Shown here: positions 50,927 through 59,922 of the stretch, piece by piece
How the letters are laid out: every line of letters starts with the position of its first letter
Position numbering within the stretch: position 1 is the stretch's first letter
DNA from: CAZMGD01 sp964565705
GTDB taxonomy: Bacteria > Actinomycetota > Acidimicrobiia > Acidimicrobiales > Ilumatobacteraceae
NCBI GenBank assembly: GCA_964565705.1
Contig: CAZMGD010000003.1
Location: forward strand, 1 to 64,000
DNA length: 64,000 bases
Reading direction: 5' to 3'
The notes under the pieces: model-generated
What the model saw: the letters and a program-made list of their open reading frames with translations, nothing else
Databases searched by the model: none
What the model was told of the DNA's origin: nothing
Program-made: the position numbers and the translations under genes

Positions 50927-50961
50927 CCCCTCGGCGTCAATGTCGCATCGATGACAGGTGG

Positions 50962-50990
50962 TTGTCAACACGTTGATATTCCACTACGTT
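50962..50990. promoter_or_regulatory. Divergent promoter with MarR-type palindrome
   Basis: TCAACACGTTGA (50965-50976) has perfect 5-bp arms. For the P450 operon a -35 TTGTCA (50962-50967) is 17 bp from -10 TACGTT (50985-50990), so the palindrome covers the -35 and spacer. The site also lies 38 bp ahead of the divergent amidohydrolase operon. Confidence 0.62.
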
Positions 50991-51019
50991 CAGCTCATCG
51001 ACGCTTCAAGGGGGGCACA

Positions 51020-52189
51020 GTGGCCGTCGTTTCGTTGAGCGATCCCGACTTCCTGCTCGATCCGTATCCGGCGATCGCCGAGCACCGCCACGAGGGGATC
51101 GTCCCCAACCCGGATCAAGGCGGCTGGTGGGTGCTCGACTCCGAGGCGATCTGGTCGCTCATCCGCGACCCGCGCTCGGCCAGCGACCCGGAGCTGGCCG
51201 ACCCCGACGCCCCGATCACCAAGGTGTTCAAGAACGGTCGGCTGTCGATCTTCTACATGGATCCGCCCGATCACACCCGCGTGCGCGGCTCGGTGAAGGC
51301 CGACTTCGCCCCCCGCCAGGTGGCCGACCTCGAGTCGACGATCGTCGCCACGGCGACCGAGATCCTCGACCGGTTGCCGGCCTCCGGGCGGATCGACGTC
51401 GCCGCGTCGTTCGGCGACGTGCTGCCGATGACGGTGATGAGCGACTTCCTCGGTGTGGAGCCCGAGCGCCGTGACGAGTTCCGCACCTGGACCCTGACCC
51501 GGATCAAGGGCATGTTCAACCCGAAGCTCAACAACACGCCAGAGTTCATCGAGTCGACGGTCCGGCTGCGCCAGTACTTCTCGGAGCGGATCGGCGCAGC
51601 GGAGCGAGGGCCGGTGCCCGGCCTCGTCGGCCAGTTGGTGGCGAGCGGGGAACTGAGTCACGACGAGATGGTCGACCTGCTCGTGGTGATGCTCGGCGCC
51701 GGGATCATCACCACGGCCGACCTGATCTCCAACACCCTCCACGCGTTGCTCACCAACCCGGGTGAGTTGGCGGCGCTGTACGCAGACCGTGAACTGATCC
51801 CGGCGGCGATCGAGGAGACGCTGCGCTTCGACTCGCCCGCGCTGTCGGCCGGCCGGATCCTGACCGAGGACCGCGAGATGTTCGGGCACCCCATCGCCGC
51901 GGGCACGTGGCTGAGGCTGATGACCGCCGCCGTCGGGCGCGATCCCGCTCGCAACCCGGATCCCGACCGATATTCGTTGCGTCGCGAACGACGCGAGCAC
52001 GTGGCGTTCGGTGGAGGGCTGCACCACTGCCTCGGCCTCCACCTGGGGAAGCTCGAAGCAGGTGTGGCGTTGGGCCTGCTCCTGGATCGGTACCCGTCCA
52101 TGTCGCTCGCCGACATGCCCGATCCCGCGGTCCGGCGCATCGTTCCGGGGTTCCGAGGCTTCGACCACCTGTGGATCGAGGCGGCGTGA
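51020..52189 (+). CDS. Cytochrome P450
   Basis: 389 residues. Haem-binding AFGGGLHHCLGLHLGKLE with Cys337, E-x-x-R in IEETLRFDSP, and the I-helix GAGIITTADLISN at about 226-238. In the I-helix the usual acidic residue before the conserved threonine (A-G-x-D/E-T) is isoleucine (AGIITT, 227-232), which should disturb normal proton delivery or point to an unusual substrate-assisted mechanism. Soluble, no anchor. GTG 51020 follows AAGGGGGG. First of four genes joined by 4-bp overlaps: P450, LLM, IOR, SDR. No ferredoxin gene is adjacent. Confidence 0.92.
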   Translation: MAVVSLSDPDFLLDPYPAIAEHRHEGIVPNPDQGGWWVLDSEAIWSLIRDPRSASDPELADPDAPITKVFKNGRLSIFYMDPPDHTRVRGSVKADFAPRQVADLESTIVATATEILDRLPASGRIDVAASFGDVLPMTVMSDFLGVEPERRDEFRTWTLTRIKGMFNPKLNNTPEFIESTVRLRQYFSERIGAAERGPVPGLVGQLVASGELSHDEMVDLLVVMLGAGIITTADLISNTLHALLTNPGELAALYADRELIPAAIEETLRFDSPALSAGRILTEDREMFGHPIAAGTWLRLMTAAVGRDPARNPDPDRYSLRRERREHVAFGGGLHHCLGLHLGKLEAGVALGLLLDRYPSMSLADMPDPAVRRIVPGFRGFDHLWIEAA

Positions 52190-53112
52190 GGATCGGGGTC
52201 AACGGCAACAAGTTCGTCGCCTCCGGTGATCTCGAGGCCGTCGCCGGGCTCGCCGCCGCGGTCGCCGACGCAGGGGTCGGTTCGTACTGGCTGGCCCAGC
52301 ACCCCGCCGGCTCGCTGGACGCGATCACCGCGCTGGCCGTCATCGGCCAGCGACAGCCAGCCCTCTCGCTCGGGGTCGGGGTCGTGCCGGTCTGGGGCCG
52401 GCACCCGGCGGCGATGGCCGCCCAGGCGCTCACCGCCGCGCAGGCGGTGCCCGGCGGTCTGACCGTCGGGATCGGCCTGTCCCACCCGGCGATGGTCGGC
52501 GAGCACTACCGCGAGATGTACGGGCGCCCGACCCGGACCATGCGCGAGTACCTGGAGGTGCTCGTGCCGCTGGTCGTGGACGGCAAGGTGGAGCACCACG
52601 GCGACGTCTACGACTGCACGGCGTCGGTGACCCTGGCCTCCGAGCGCCGCCCGACGATCCTCGTCGCCGCGATGGGCGAGCAGATGCTCGGGCTTGCCGG
52701 TCGCCTGGCCCACGGCACGATCACCTCGTGGACCGGGCCCAACACGCTGCGCGACCACATCGTCCCGACGATCACCCGGTCCGCGGCGGAGGCGGGCAAC
52801 CCGCCACCACGGATCGCCGCGATCTTCCAGGTCTGCGTCACCGACGAGGTGGAGGAGGCCCGCGAGTCGGTGCACCGGTGGTTCCTCTTCCACGGCAAGG
52901 CACCGTCGTACGAGGCGATGTTGGAGCGCGAGGGCGTCGCATCGGCCAGCGACGTCGCGATCATCGGGCACGAGGCGGACGTCCGACGGCGCATCCGCGA
53001 GCTGGCCGAGATCGGGGTCACCGACCTCGTCGTCGGCGAGGCGCTGGCACCCGGCGCGACCGACACCGCCCGCACCCGCTCCCTGCTCGCCGAGCTCGCC
53101 GCCGAGCTGTGA
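52186..53112 (+). CDS. LLM-class F420-dependent oxidoreductase
   Basis: 308 residues: VRIGVNGNKFVASGDLEAVAG, PALSLGVGVVPVWGRHPAAMA, GGLTVGIGLSHPAMVGEHYREMYGRP (as two stretches) and TILVAAMGEQMLGLAGRLAHG. Belongs to the mycobacterial-type F420 oxidoreductases. GTG 52186 overlaps the P450 stop (GTGA). Located between a P450 and a ferredoxin-linked oxidoreductase, it may reduce a ring or an enone produced by the pathway. Confidence 0.84.
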   Translation: MRIGVNGNKFVASGDLEAVAGLAAAVADAGVGSYWLAQHPAGSLDAITALAVIGQRQPALSLGVGVVPVWGRHPAAMAAQALTAAQAVPGGLTVGIGLSHPAMVGEHYREMYGRPTRTMREYLEVLVPLVVDGKVEHHGDVYDCTASVTLASERRPTILVAAMGEQMLGLAGRLAHGTITSWTGPNTLRDHIVPTITRSAAEAGNPPPRIAAIFQVCVTDEVEEARESVHRWFLFHGKAPSYEAMLEREGVASASDVAIIGHEADVRRRIRELAEIGVTDLVVGEALAPGATDTARTRSLLAELAAEL

Positions 53113-56100
53113 GCACCCACACCACCGACCAGCAGCGCGGCTATCGGCTGGAGGACCAGCTCGGTGCCGCCGACGGCGAGGTGACGATGAGCGGCGTGCA
53201 CGCGCTGCTGCGGGCGCCGCTCGACACGGTGCGCGCGGATGCGGCCCTCGGGCGGCGGACGTCGGGCGTCGTGTGCGGTTACCGGGGCTCACCGCTCGGT
53301 ACGGTCGACATCGCCTACGACACCCACCGTCGCACGCTGATGGACCACGACATCCGCTTCGTCAACGGTGTCAACGAGGACCTCGCCGCCACGCTGATCT
53401 GGGGCACCCAGACGGCGCAGCGCGATCCGACGTGCACGGTCGACGGCGTGCTCGGCCTCTGGTACGGCAAGGCGCCCGGCCTCGACCGCTCCGGTGATGC
53501 GCTGCGCCACGCCAACCTGTCGGGTGTGCCACCGACGGGCGGCGTCGTCGCCGCGGTCGGCGACGATCCAGAGTGCAAGTCGTCGACGGTGCCGTCGGCG
53601 ACCGAGTGGACGCTCGCCGACCTGGCGATGCCGGCGCTGGTGCCGGCCACCGTGCAGGAGGTGCTCGACCTCGGCCGCCACGGCTACGAGCTGTCCCGCC
53701 GAAGCGGGTCGTGGGTCGGGCTGAAGATGCACGCCGACATCGCCGACGGCTACGCGACCGTCTCGGTCGGTCAGCCGCTCCCGTCGGTCGTGCCGTACGA
53801 GAGGGATGGCTCGGCCTGGCGCGCCCACCTCGACGACCGGATGTTCGCGCCGTGGTCGATGCTGCTGGAGGAGGAGGCCATCGGGCCCCGCCTGGACGCC
53901 GCTCACCACTACGTCCGCGCCGCCGGTCTCGACGTCGTGCACGGACGCGGCGAGGCCCGCGTCGGCATCGTCGCCGCCGGCAAGTCATACGGCGACACGG
54001 TGACCGCGCTCGGCGAGCTCGGGCTGACGCTGGACGACCTGGCGCGCCGTGGCGTCCGGTTCCTCAAGCCGGCGTTGGTGTGGCCGCTCGAACCCTCGAC
54101 CGTGCGCGAGTTCGCGACCGGCCTCAGCGAGATCGTCGTGGTCGAGGAGAAGCGGGCGTTCCTCGAGGAGCAGCTGCGCTCGATCCTCTACGGATCGCCC
54201 CAACCGCCGCGGATCTCGGGCAAGCGCGATCCGGACGGGCAGCGCCTCGTCCCTGCCGGCGGCGTGCTCGACATCGGCACCGTCGCATCCGCCCTGCGCC
54301 GCCGGTTGGAGACGTACCTCGGGGCCGACGTCTTGCGCGCACCGCGAACGCTGATCCCCGTCGATGCGTCGATCGAGATCCCGGCCCGGACGCCCTACTT
54401 CTGCTCAGGGTGCCCGCACAACCGCTCGACCGTGGTGCCGGACGGATCGGTGGCCGGCGGCGGGATCGGCTGCCATGGCATGGCGCTGTTCACCCGCGAA
54501 CGCGCCGTCGGGACGACGCAGATGGGGGGCGAGGGCGTGCAGTGGGTCGGCGCATCGCTGTTCAGCTCGGAGACCCACCGGTTCCAGAACATCGGCGACG
54601 GCACGCTCGCCCATTCCGGCTTCCTCGCCGTCCGCCAGGCGGTCGCAGCCGGCACGAACGTGACGTTCAAGATCCTCGCCAACGGCGTCGTGGCGATGAC
54701 CGGCGGGCAGGAGGCAGCCGGTGCCCTGCCGATCCCGGCGCTGACCCGCCAGCTCGACGCCGAGGGCGTGGTCCGCATCGACGTCGTGACCGACGATCCA
54801 TCGCGCTACGGCCGGGGTGCGCCGTTCGCCGACGGCGTTCGGGTGCACGACCGTCGAGAGCTGGATGCCGTGCAGCGCGAGCTGCGCGACGTCGGCGGGG
54901 TGACGGCGCTGATCTACGACCAGGCGTGCGCCGCCGACCTGCGCCGGGCCCGCAAGCGGGGCAAGGCTCCGACGCCGAACGTCCGGGTCGTGATCAACGA
55001 GGCGGTCTGCGAGGGCTGCGGCGACTGCGGCGACGTGTCGAACTGCCTGAGCGTGCATCCCGTCGACACCCCGTTCGGGCGCAAGACCCGCATCCACCAG
55101 GACTCGTGCAACCTCGACATGAGCTGCATCGAGGGCGACTGCCCGGCGTTCGTCACGGTCACACCGCCGGGGCGGACGGCACGCCATCGGGCGGAACGGA
55201 CCGACGTTCCCCAGAGCGTCGCGGAGCCGGTGCGACCGGCGTCGGCCGCCGTGCTCGTCGCCGGGATCGGTGGCACGGGCGTGGTGACGGTCGGTCAGGT
55301 GCTGTCGACGGCGGCAAACCTGGATGGGCTCGACGTCTCGAGCGTGGACCAGACCGGGATGGCCCAGAAGGGCGGTCCGGTCGTGTCGCACCTCCGGATC
55401 GGCCCTGGTTCGGGCGACGGTGCGGCACGCCTCGAAGCCGGACGAGCGGATGCCTACCTCGTGTTCGATCTGCTGACCGGCGTCTCTCCGATCAACCTGG
55501 CCCGGCTCGACCCGGCTCGGACGCGGGCGGTGATCTCGACGTCGCAGGTGCCGACCGGAGCGATGGTCACCGACCTCCACCGCGAGTACCCACCGCTGCC
55601 GCCACTGTTGGCGCTGATCGAGGCTGCGTCCGTGCCCGGCGGCAACCTCGTGATCGACGCCGAGGCGGTAGCGCTGGAGCGCTTCGGGTCGCAGCCCGCC
55701 GCCAACCTGATCGTCGTCGGTGCCGCGTACCAGCGCGGATTGCTGCCGCAGTCGGCAGCGAGCATCGAGCGGGCGATCGAGCTGAACGGCGTCGCCGTCG
55801 AGCTCAATGTCGCCGCGTTCCGCCTCGGGCGTGAGATCGGTGCCGACCCGGCGCGCGCCGCCGTCGCAACCGCACGACCAGCGCCGCGCGTCACGGGAAC
55901 CGCCAGCCGGTTGATCGCCGACGTGGGCGGCGACACCGTGCTGGAGGATGTGCTGGGCTGGCGCGTGCCCGAGCTGATCGCGTACCAGGACGTGGCGTAC
56001 GCGACGCGCTATGTCGACGTGGTCGCCAGGGTTCGCGCCGCCGAGGTCGCGGCGGGTGCTTCGTCGAGCGACTTCTCGTCGACCGTCGCCCGCAACCTGT

Positions 56101-56579
56101 TCCACCTCATGGCCTACAAGGACGAGTACGAGGTCGCGCGGCTGCACGGTCGGGCCGCATGGCGCGACCAGCTCGACGAGGAGTTCGGGCGTGGATCGCG
56201 TGTGTCGTTCCATCTGCAACCACCGATTGCGACGCGCATCGGCCTCGACCGCAAGATCCAGCTCGGCGAGCGCACTGCCGGCCTGACGTTCGCGGCGTTG
56301 CGTCGGATGAAGAAGCTGCGCGGCACGAGCCTCGATCCGTTCGGCCGCACGCAGGAGCGGCGCGATGAGCGAGCGCTGATCGACGAGTACGTGCAGCTGG
56401 TCGACCGCCTGCTGCCGCTGCTCGCCACTCGCGCCGGAGACGCCGTGCGGATCGCCGGTCTGGTGGATTCGGTCCGCGGGTTCGCCCACGTCAAGCAGCG
56501 CAACCTGGATCGCTATCGCGAGGAGCTCGCCGCGGCCCTGGCCGCGCTCGACGTTCCCATCGGAGGGGAGGCTCCATGA
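53109..56579 (+). CDS. Indolepyruvate ferredoxin oxidoreductase family protein (fused alpha-beta type)
   Basis: 1156 residues, the length of fused IOR proteins. N-terminal TPP-pyrimidine domain (VVCGYRGSPLGTVDIAYD), FCSGCPHNRST at about 430, TPP-binding NIGDGTLAHSGFLAVRQA with GDG near 496 and ILANGVVAMTGGQ, a 4Fe-4S site at about 633 (VCEGCGDCGDVSNCLSV) with more cysteines in CNLDMSCIEGDCP, a gamma domain (VAGIGGTGVVTVGQVLS, MAQKGGPVVSHLRI) from about 715, and a C-terminal domain with AYKDEYEVARLH. Oxidatively decarboxylates aryl or branched 2-oxoacids to acyl-CoA, reducing ferredoxin. GTG start and ATG of the SDR both overlap by 4 bp. Confidence 0.93.
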   Translation: MSTHTTDQQRGYRLEDQLGAADGEVTMSGVHALLRAPLDTVRADAALGRRTSGVVCGYRGSPLGTVDIAYDTHRRTLMDHDIRFVNGVNEDLAATLIWGTQTAQRDPTCTVDGVLGLWYGKAPGLDRSGDALRHANLSGVPPTGGVVAAVGDDPECKSSTVPSATEWTLADLAMPALVPATVQEVLDLGRHGYELSRRSGSWVGLKMHADIADGYATVSVGQPLPSVVPYERDGSAWRAHLDDRMFAPWSMLLEEEAIGPRLDAAHHYVRAAGLDVVHGRGEARVGIVAAGKSYGDTVTALGELGLTLDDLARRGVRFLKPALVWPLEPSTVREFATGLSEIVVVEEKRAFLEEQLRSILYGSPQPPRISGKRDPDGQRLVPAGGVLDIGTVASALRRRLETYLGADVLRAPRTLIPVDASIEIPARTPYFCSGCPHNRSTVVPDGSVAGGGIGCHGMALFTRERAVGTTQMGGEGVQWVGASLFSSETHRFQNIGDGTLAHSGFLAVRQAVAAGTNVTFKILANGVVAMTGGQEAAGALPIPALTRQLDAEGVVRIDVVTDDPSRYGRGAPFADGVRVHDRRELDAVQRELRDVGGVTALIYDQACAADLRRARKRGKAPTPNVRVVINEAVCEGCGDCGDVSNCLSVHPVDTPFGRKTRIHQDSCNLDMSCIEGDCPAFVTVTPPGRTARHRAERTDVPQSVAEPVRPASAAVLVAGIGGTGVVTVGQVLSTAANLDGLDVSSVDQTGMAQKGGPVVSHLRIGPGSGDGAARLEAGRADAYLVFDLLTGVSPINLARLDPARTRAVISTSQVPTGAMVTDLHREYPPLPPLLALIEAASVPGGNLVIDAEAVALERFGSQPAANLIVVGAAYQRGLLPQSAASIERAIELNGVAVELNVAAFRLGREIGADPARAAVATARPAPRVTGTASRLIADVGGDTVLEDVLGWRVPELIAYQDVAYATRYVDVVARVRAAEVAAGASSSDFSSTVARNLFHLMAYKDEYEVARLHGRAAWRDQLDEEFGRGSRVSFHLQPPIATRIGLDRKIQLGERTAGLTFAALRRMKKLRGTSLDPFGRTQERRDERALIDEYVQLVDRLLPLLATRAGDAVRIAGLVDSVRGFAHVKQRNLDRYREELAAALAALDVPIGGEAP

Positions 56580-57319
56580 CCACGGACGCACCGCGCGTCG
56601 CGCTCGTCACCGGCGCGGCCGGAGGCATCGGACGCGCCTATGCGCAGCGGCTGGCGAGCGACGGTCTCGTCGTCGCCGCGGTCGACCTCGTCGCGCCCGA
56701 TGAGACCGTGGCGTCGATCGCCGCCACGGGGGGCACCGCGGACGCGTTCGTCGCCGACGTGACCGATCCCGCCGCTGTCGACGCGTGCGTCGCTGCGATC
56801 GGCGCTCGGCTGGGTGCGCCGGCGGTGCTCGTCAACAACGTCGGCGTGTACCCGGTCACCACGTGGGATGACCTCACGTTGCAGGAGTTGCGACGGGTGT
56901 TCAGCATCAACCTCGAATCGGCGTTCCTCATGTGCAAGGCCTGCGTCCCGGCCATGCGCGATGCACGGTGGGGGCGGATCATCAACATCGCCTCGCGCAC
57001 GTTCTGGTTGCCGACCCCCGACATGGCGGCGTATCTGGCGAGCAAGGGGGCCGTGATCGGGCTCACCCGGGCGCTGGCGACGGAGCTGGGCGGGCACGGG
57101 ATCACGGCGAACGTGGTCGCCCCTGGCCTGACCCGGACGGCCTCGATCGAGGCGATCACGGCGGACGCGGTCTTCGAGATGACGAAGAACATGCAGGCGA
57201 TCAAGCGGACGCAACAACCCGACGACCTTGCCGGGCTCGTGTCGTTCCTCGCCTCCGATGACGCCGCGTTCATGACCGGGCAGACGGTCATGGTGGACGG
57301 TGGCCTGATCCGCCTGTGA
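56576..57319 (+). CDS. Short-chain dehydrogenase/reductase
   Basis: 247 residues: VALVTGAAGGIGRAYAQRLA, VNNVGVYPVTTWDD, IINIASRTFWLPTPDMAAYLASKGA with catalytic Tyr and Lys, and VVAPGLTRTASIEA. NAD(P) linked. ATG 56576 overlaps the IOR stop (ATGA). Last gene of the P450 operon. Could oxidise the diol or alcohol formed by P450 or the hydrolase (inference). Confidence 0.88.
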   Translation: MTTDAPRVALVTGAAGGIGRAYAQRLASDGLVVAAVDLVAPDETVASIAATGGTADAFVADVTDPAAVDACVAAIGARLGAPAVLVNNVGVYPVTTWDDLTLQELRRVFSINLESAFLMCKACVPAMRDARWGRIINIASRTFWLPTPDMAAYLASKGAVIGLTRALATELGGHGITANVVAPGLTRTASIEAITADAVFEMTKNMQAIKRTQQPDDLAGLVSFLASDDAAFMTGQTVMVDGGLIRL

Positions 57320-57332
57320 GAGCATCAGGACA

Positions 57333-57375
57333 TTGATATCAAGTCGTTGACATGTATGGGGTCGATGAGTAGGTT
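57333..57375 (+). promoter_or_regulatory. Promoter with TTGATATCAA palindrome ahead of the extradiol dioxygenase
   Basis: TTGATATCAA (57333-57342) is immediately upstream of -35 TTGACA (57347-57352), 17 bp, and -10 TAGGTT (57370-57375). A strong ribosome site GGGGAGGTGA precedes ATG 57407. Palindrome type matches the sites at 45324 and 50965. Confidence 0.65.
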
Positions 57376-57406
57376 CGCCGTAAGGGCATGACGGGGAGGT
57401 GACGCG

Positions 57407-58288
57407 ATGCAGCTGGGCTACGTGGGATCCACGGCGACGGATCTGCCGGCGTGGCGGGGGTACGCGACCGAGGTGCTCGGTCAGGAGATCACCCCGGACA
57501 GCACCGACGAGGTGCTGTACCTCCGCGCCGACTTCCACCACCACCGGCTCGCGGTGCACGCCGGTGACACGGACGACGTCGCGTACGTCGGGTGGGAGCT
57601 GAACGACCCGGCGGATCTCGCCGCGCGGGTCGCGATCGTCGAGGCCGCTGGGGTCAGCGTGAAGCAGGGCACGCCAGAGGAGCTCGCCCTGCGGTGCGTG
57701 CTCGACCTGGCCTGGTTCGAGTGCCCGTTCTCCGGGGTGCGCACCGAGCTGTACATCGGACCCGAGGTGCACTTCCAGCCGCCGTTCCGGCCGAGCCGGG
57801 CGATCGGCGGCTTCGTGACCGGTGATCAGGGTCTCGGCCACCTCGTGCTGTACGCACCCGACATCGCCAACGCCGAACGCTTCTACGCGGACGTGCTCGG
57901 CTTCGCCACGAGCGACCGCGTGATCGTGCCGGGGCTCGGGCAGCTCGCCGCGTTCATGCACTGCAACACGCGCCACCACTCCCTCGGGTTGATGGCGATC
58001 CCGGGCACGCCGCGGCGCATCCAGCACGTGATGTTCGAGGTCGCCGACATCGACACGGTGGGCACGACCTACGACATCTGTGCCGCACGCGAGATCACGA
58101 CGACGACGCTCGGTCGGCACCTGAACGACCACGCGTTCTCCTTCTACTTCCGCAACCCGTCGGGGTGGCACTTCGAGTACGGGTGGGGCCCGCGTTCGAT
58201 CGACCCGGCGACGTGGCGGATCGAGCACTTCAACGGGATCCGGCCGCAGGGCGAATGGGGCCACGACGGCCTCATGTCGATGGTCTGA
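57407..58288 (+). CDS. Class I (VOC) extradiol dioxygenase, BphC-like
   Basis: 293 residues with the two-module VOC fold of 2,3-dihydroxybiphenyl dioxygenases. Iron ligands fall at His145 (QGLGHLVLY), His207 (RIQHVMFEV) and Glu257 (GWHFEYGWG), with the active-site His pair TRHHSLG and DHAFSFYF; spacing matches BphC. Cleaves a catechol-type ring next to the diol using O2 and Fe(II). A second ring-cleavage enzyme of another class lies at 47675, so two different catechols may be processed. First gene of an operon with a DapB-like protein. Confidence 0.9.
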   Translation: MQLGYVGSTATDLPAWRGYATEVLGQEITPDSTDEVLYLRADFHHHRLAVHAGDTDDVAYVGWELNDPADLAARVAIVEAAGVSVKQGTPEELALRCVLDLAWFECPFSGVRTELYIGPEVHFQPPFRPSRAIGGFVTGDQGLGHLVLYAPDIANAERFYADVLGFATSDRVIVPGLGQLAAFMHCNTRHHSLGLMAIPGTPRRIQHVMFEVADIDTVGTTYDICAAREITTTTLGRHLNDHAFSFYFRNPSGWHFEYGWGPRSIDPATWRIEHFNGIRPQGEWGHDGLMSMV

Positions 58289-58321
58289 CCCGACCACGCA
58301 GGCAAGGCCAAGGAGACCACC

Positions 58322-59383
58322 ATGACGATCCGCGTCGCGCTCTGGACGACGGGCAACATCGCCAAGTTCGCCGGCCGGGCGATCCTCGACCACCCCGACC
58401 TCGAGCTCGTCGGCGCCTACTCGTGGAGCGAGTCGAAGGCCGGCACCAATGTCGGGACGTTGATCGGCGTCGACCCGATCGGCATCGTGTCGACGCACGA
58501 CATCGACGAGCTGATCGCTGCCGGGCCCGACGTCGTCGGGTACTACCCGATCATGAACCCCGACGAGGTGCCCGGCCACGTCGACAACGTCTGCCGGCTG
58601 CTGGAGGCGGGCATCGACGTGGTCAGCTCGGCCAACATCGTGACCGGGCGATGGTGGAACGCCGAGGACCGGTTCAACGAGGCTGGGGCACGGGGCAACG
58701 CCTCGGTGTTCGGCAGCGGCGTGAACCCCGGCTACGTGAACCAGTTGCTGCTCACCGCGTCCGGCGCGTGCAGCACCGTGAGCAAGCTGTCGGTCTGGGA
58801 GGAAGCGGAGTGCTCCGGCTACGCGTCACCAGAGCTCTGGGAGACGGTCGCGTTCGGGCACCCGCCGGACGAACCCGGCATCGAGGAGCACTTCCGGCGC
58901 GGCATCTCGGTGTTCGAGGACACTGTGGCGATGATGGCCGACGCCCTGGAGGTCGAGCTCGACGAGATCGCCTACGTGCCCGAGGTCGCGATCGCGACCA
59001 GGGACCTCGACCTCGGTTGGATGCTGATCCCGGAGGGCACCGTCGCCGGGCTCAAGAACCGCTGGGTCGGGCGCGTCGGCGGCAGCGACGTGATCGAGCT
59101 CGGCACCGTCTGGAAGATGACCGAGGACGTCGAGCCGAACTGGGAGATCCGCCACGGCTGGCACCTCCAGGTGGACGGCACGCCGACCGTGAAGATGCAC
59201 GTCGCCGGCTGGCCGGCTGCTGGCTCCACCGCCGACTCCGAGGCGCTGATGAGCATCGCCATGATCATGACCGCGATGCCGACCGTGCACGCCATCCCCC
59301 ACGTCGTGCGCGCCCGGCCGGGCGTGGTCACCTACAAAGACCTGCCGCTCGTCACCGCGGCCGGCTGCGTGCGCCCGAGGTAG
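58322..59383 (+). CDS. DapB-like NAD(P)-dependent dehydrogenase
   Basis: 353 residues with the Rossmann start IRVALWTTGNIAKFAGRAIL and HPDLELVGAYSWSESKAGTN that resemble dihydrodipicolinate reductase, but the rest (SSANIVTGRWWN, GSGVNPGYVNQLLL, HLQVDGTPTVKMHV) matches a family common in actinobacterial catabolic clusters whose reaction is unknown. Relatives include 2,4-diaminopentanoate dehydrogenase. ATG 58322 follows AAGGAGA. Probably not lysine synthesis, given its place after a ring-cleavage dioxygenase. Confidence 0.8.
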   Translation: MTIRVALWTTGNIAKFAGRAILDHPDLELVGAYSWSESKAGTNVGTLIGVDPIGIVSTHDIDELIAAGPDVVGYYPIMNPDEVPGHVDNVCRLLEAGIDVVSSANIVTGRWWNAEDRFNEAGARGNASVFGSGVNPGYVNQLLLTASGACSTVSKLSVWEEAECSGYASPELWETVAFGHPPDEPGIEEHFRRGISVFEDTVAMMADALEVELDEIAYVPEVAIATRDLDLGWMLIPEGTVAGLKNRWVGRVGGSDVIELGTVWKMTEDVEPNWEIRHGWHLQVDGTPTVKMHVAGWPAAGSTADSEALMSIAMIMTAMPTVHAIPHVVRARPGVVTYKDLPLVTAAGCVRPR

Positions 59384-59424
59384 TCGCCGCGCGATCCACA
59401 CGCGGCGCGGTTTGGAGTCGAGCC

Positions 59425-59868
59425 ATGAGCACCGAACACATCGAATCGATCAAGCGGGTCAAGCAGCGCTACTTCGCGGCCGTCGACGCGAAGGACGCCG
59501 ACGCATTGCGCGAGTGCTTCACGAGCGACGCGACGCTCGACTACGGACCCGGCAGCGCGCCGACGGTCGACGAGATGGTGGCCGACTACCCCCAGCTGCC
59601 ACGAGAGGCAGACGGCAGCGTCTCCGTCCTCGATTCCCACCTCGGTGTACACGCCGAGATCGATCTGGTCAGCGACACCGAGGCGGTCGGCACCTGGGCG
59701 CTGCAGTTCCGGCGCGTCGATCGGACAGCCGGTACGGAGATGGTGTTGTACGGCGATTATCGCGACCAGTACGTCCTCGACGGCGACAGCTGGAAGATCC
59801 GATCGTGCATCTTCCGGACGAGGTGGGGACGCATCGCACCCCTGCCACCCGGCACCATCTTCATCTGA
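59425..59868 (+). CDS. SnoaL/NTF2-like protein
   Basis: 147 residues of the cone-shaped NTF2-like fold: IKRVKQRYFAAVDAKDADAL, DATLDYGPGSAP, DSHLGVHAEIDLVSD, and YRDQYVLDGDSWKIRSC. These small proteins include hydratases, isomerases and cyclases with few conserved residues. ATG 59425 lies 41 bp after the DapB-like gene, so it likely belongs to the extradiol operon. Function unknown. Confidence 0.82.
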   Translation: MSTEHIESIKRVKQRYFAAVDAKDADALRECFTSDATLDYGPGSAPTVDEMVADYPQLPREADGSVSVLDSHLGVHAEIDLVSDTEAVGTWALQFRRVDRTAGTEMVLYGDYRDQYVLDGDSWKIRSCIFRTRWGRIAPLPPGTIFI

Positions 59869-59922
59869 CCGGTCGCGCCTCGACGCCGTGTCGCGGCGCT
59901 CGGCCGCCGCCAGAATGGTGTC

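Noticed and set aside
53109..56579. IOR gene as part of a pyruvate:ferredoxin central-metabolism locus
   Set aside because: Fused architecture and cysteine pattern fit the indolepyruvate type, and the neighbours are catabolic, not central metabolism.
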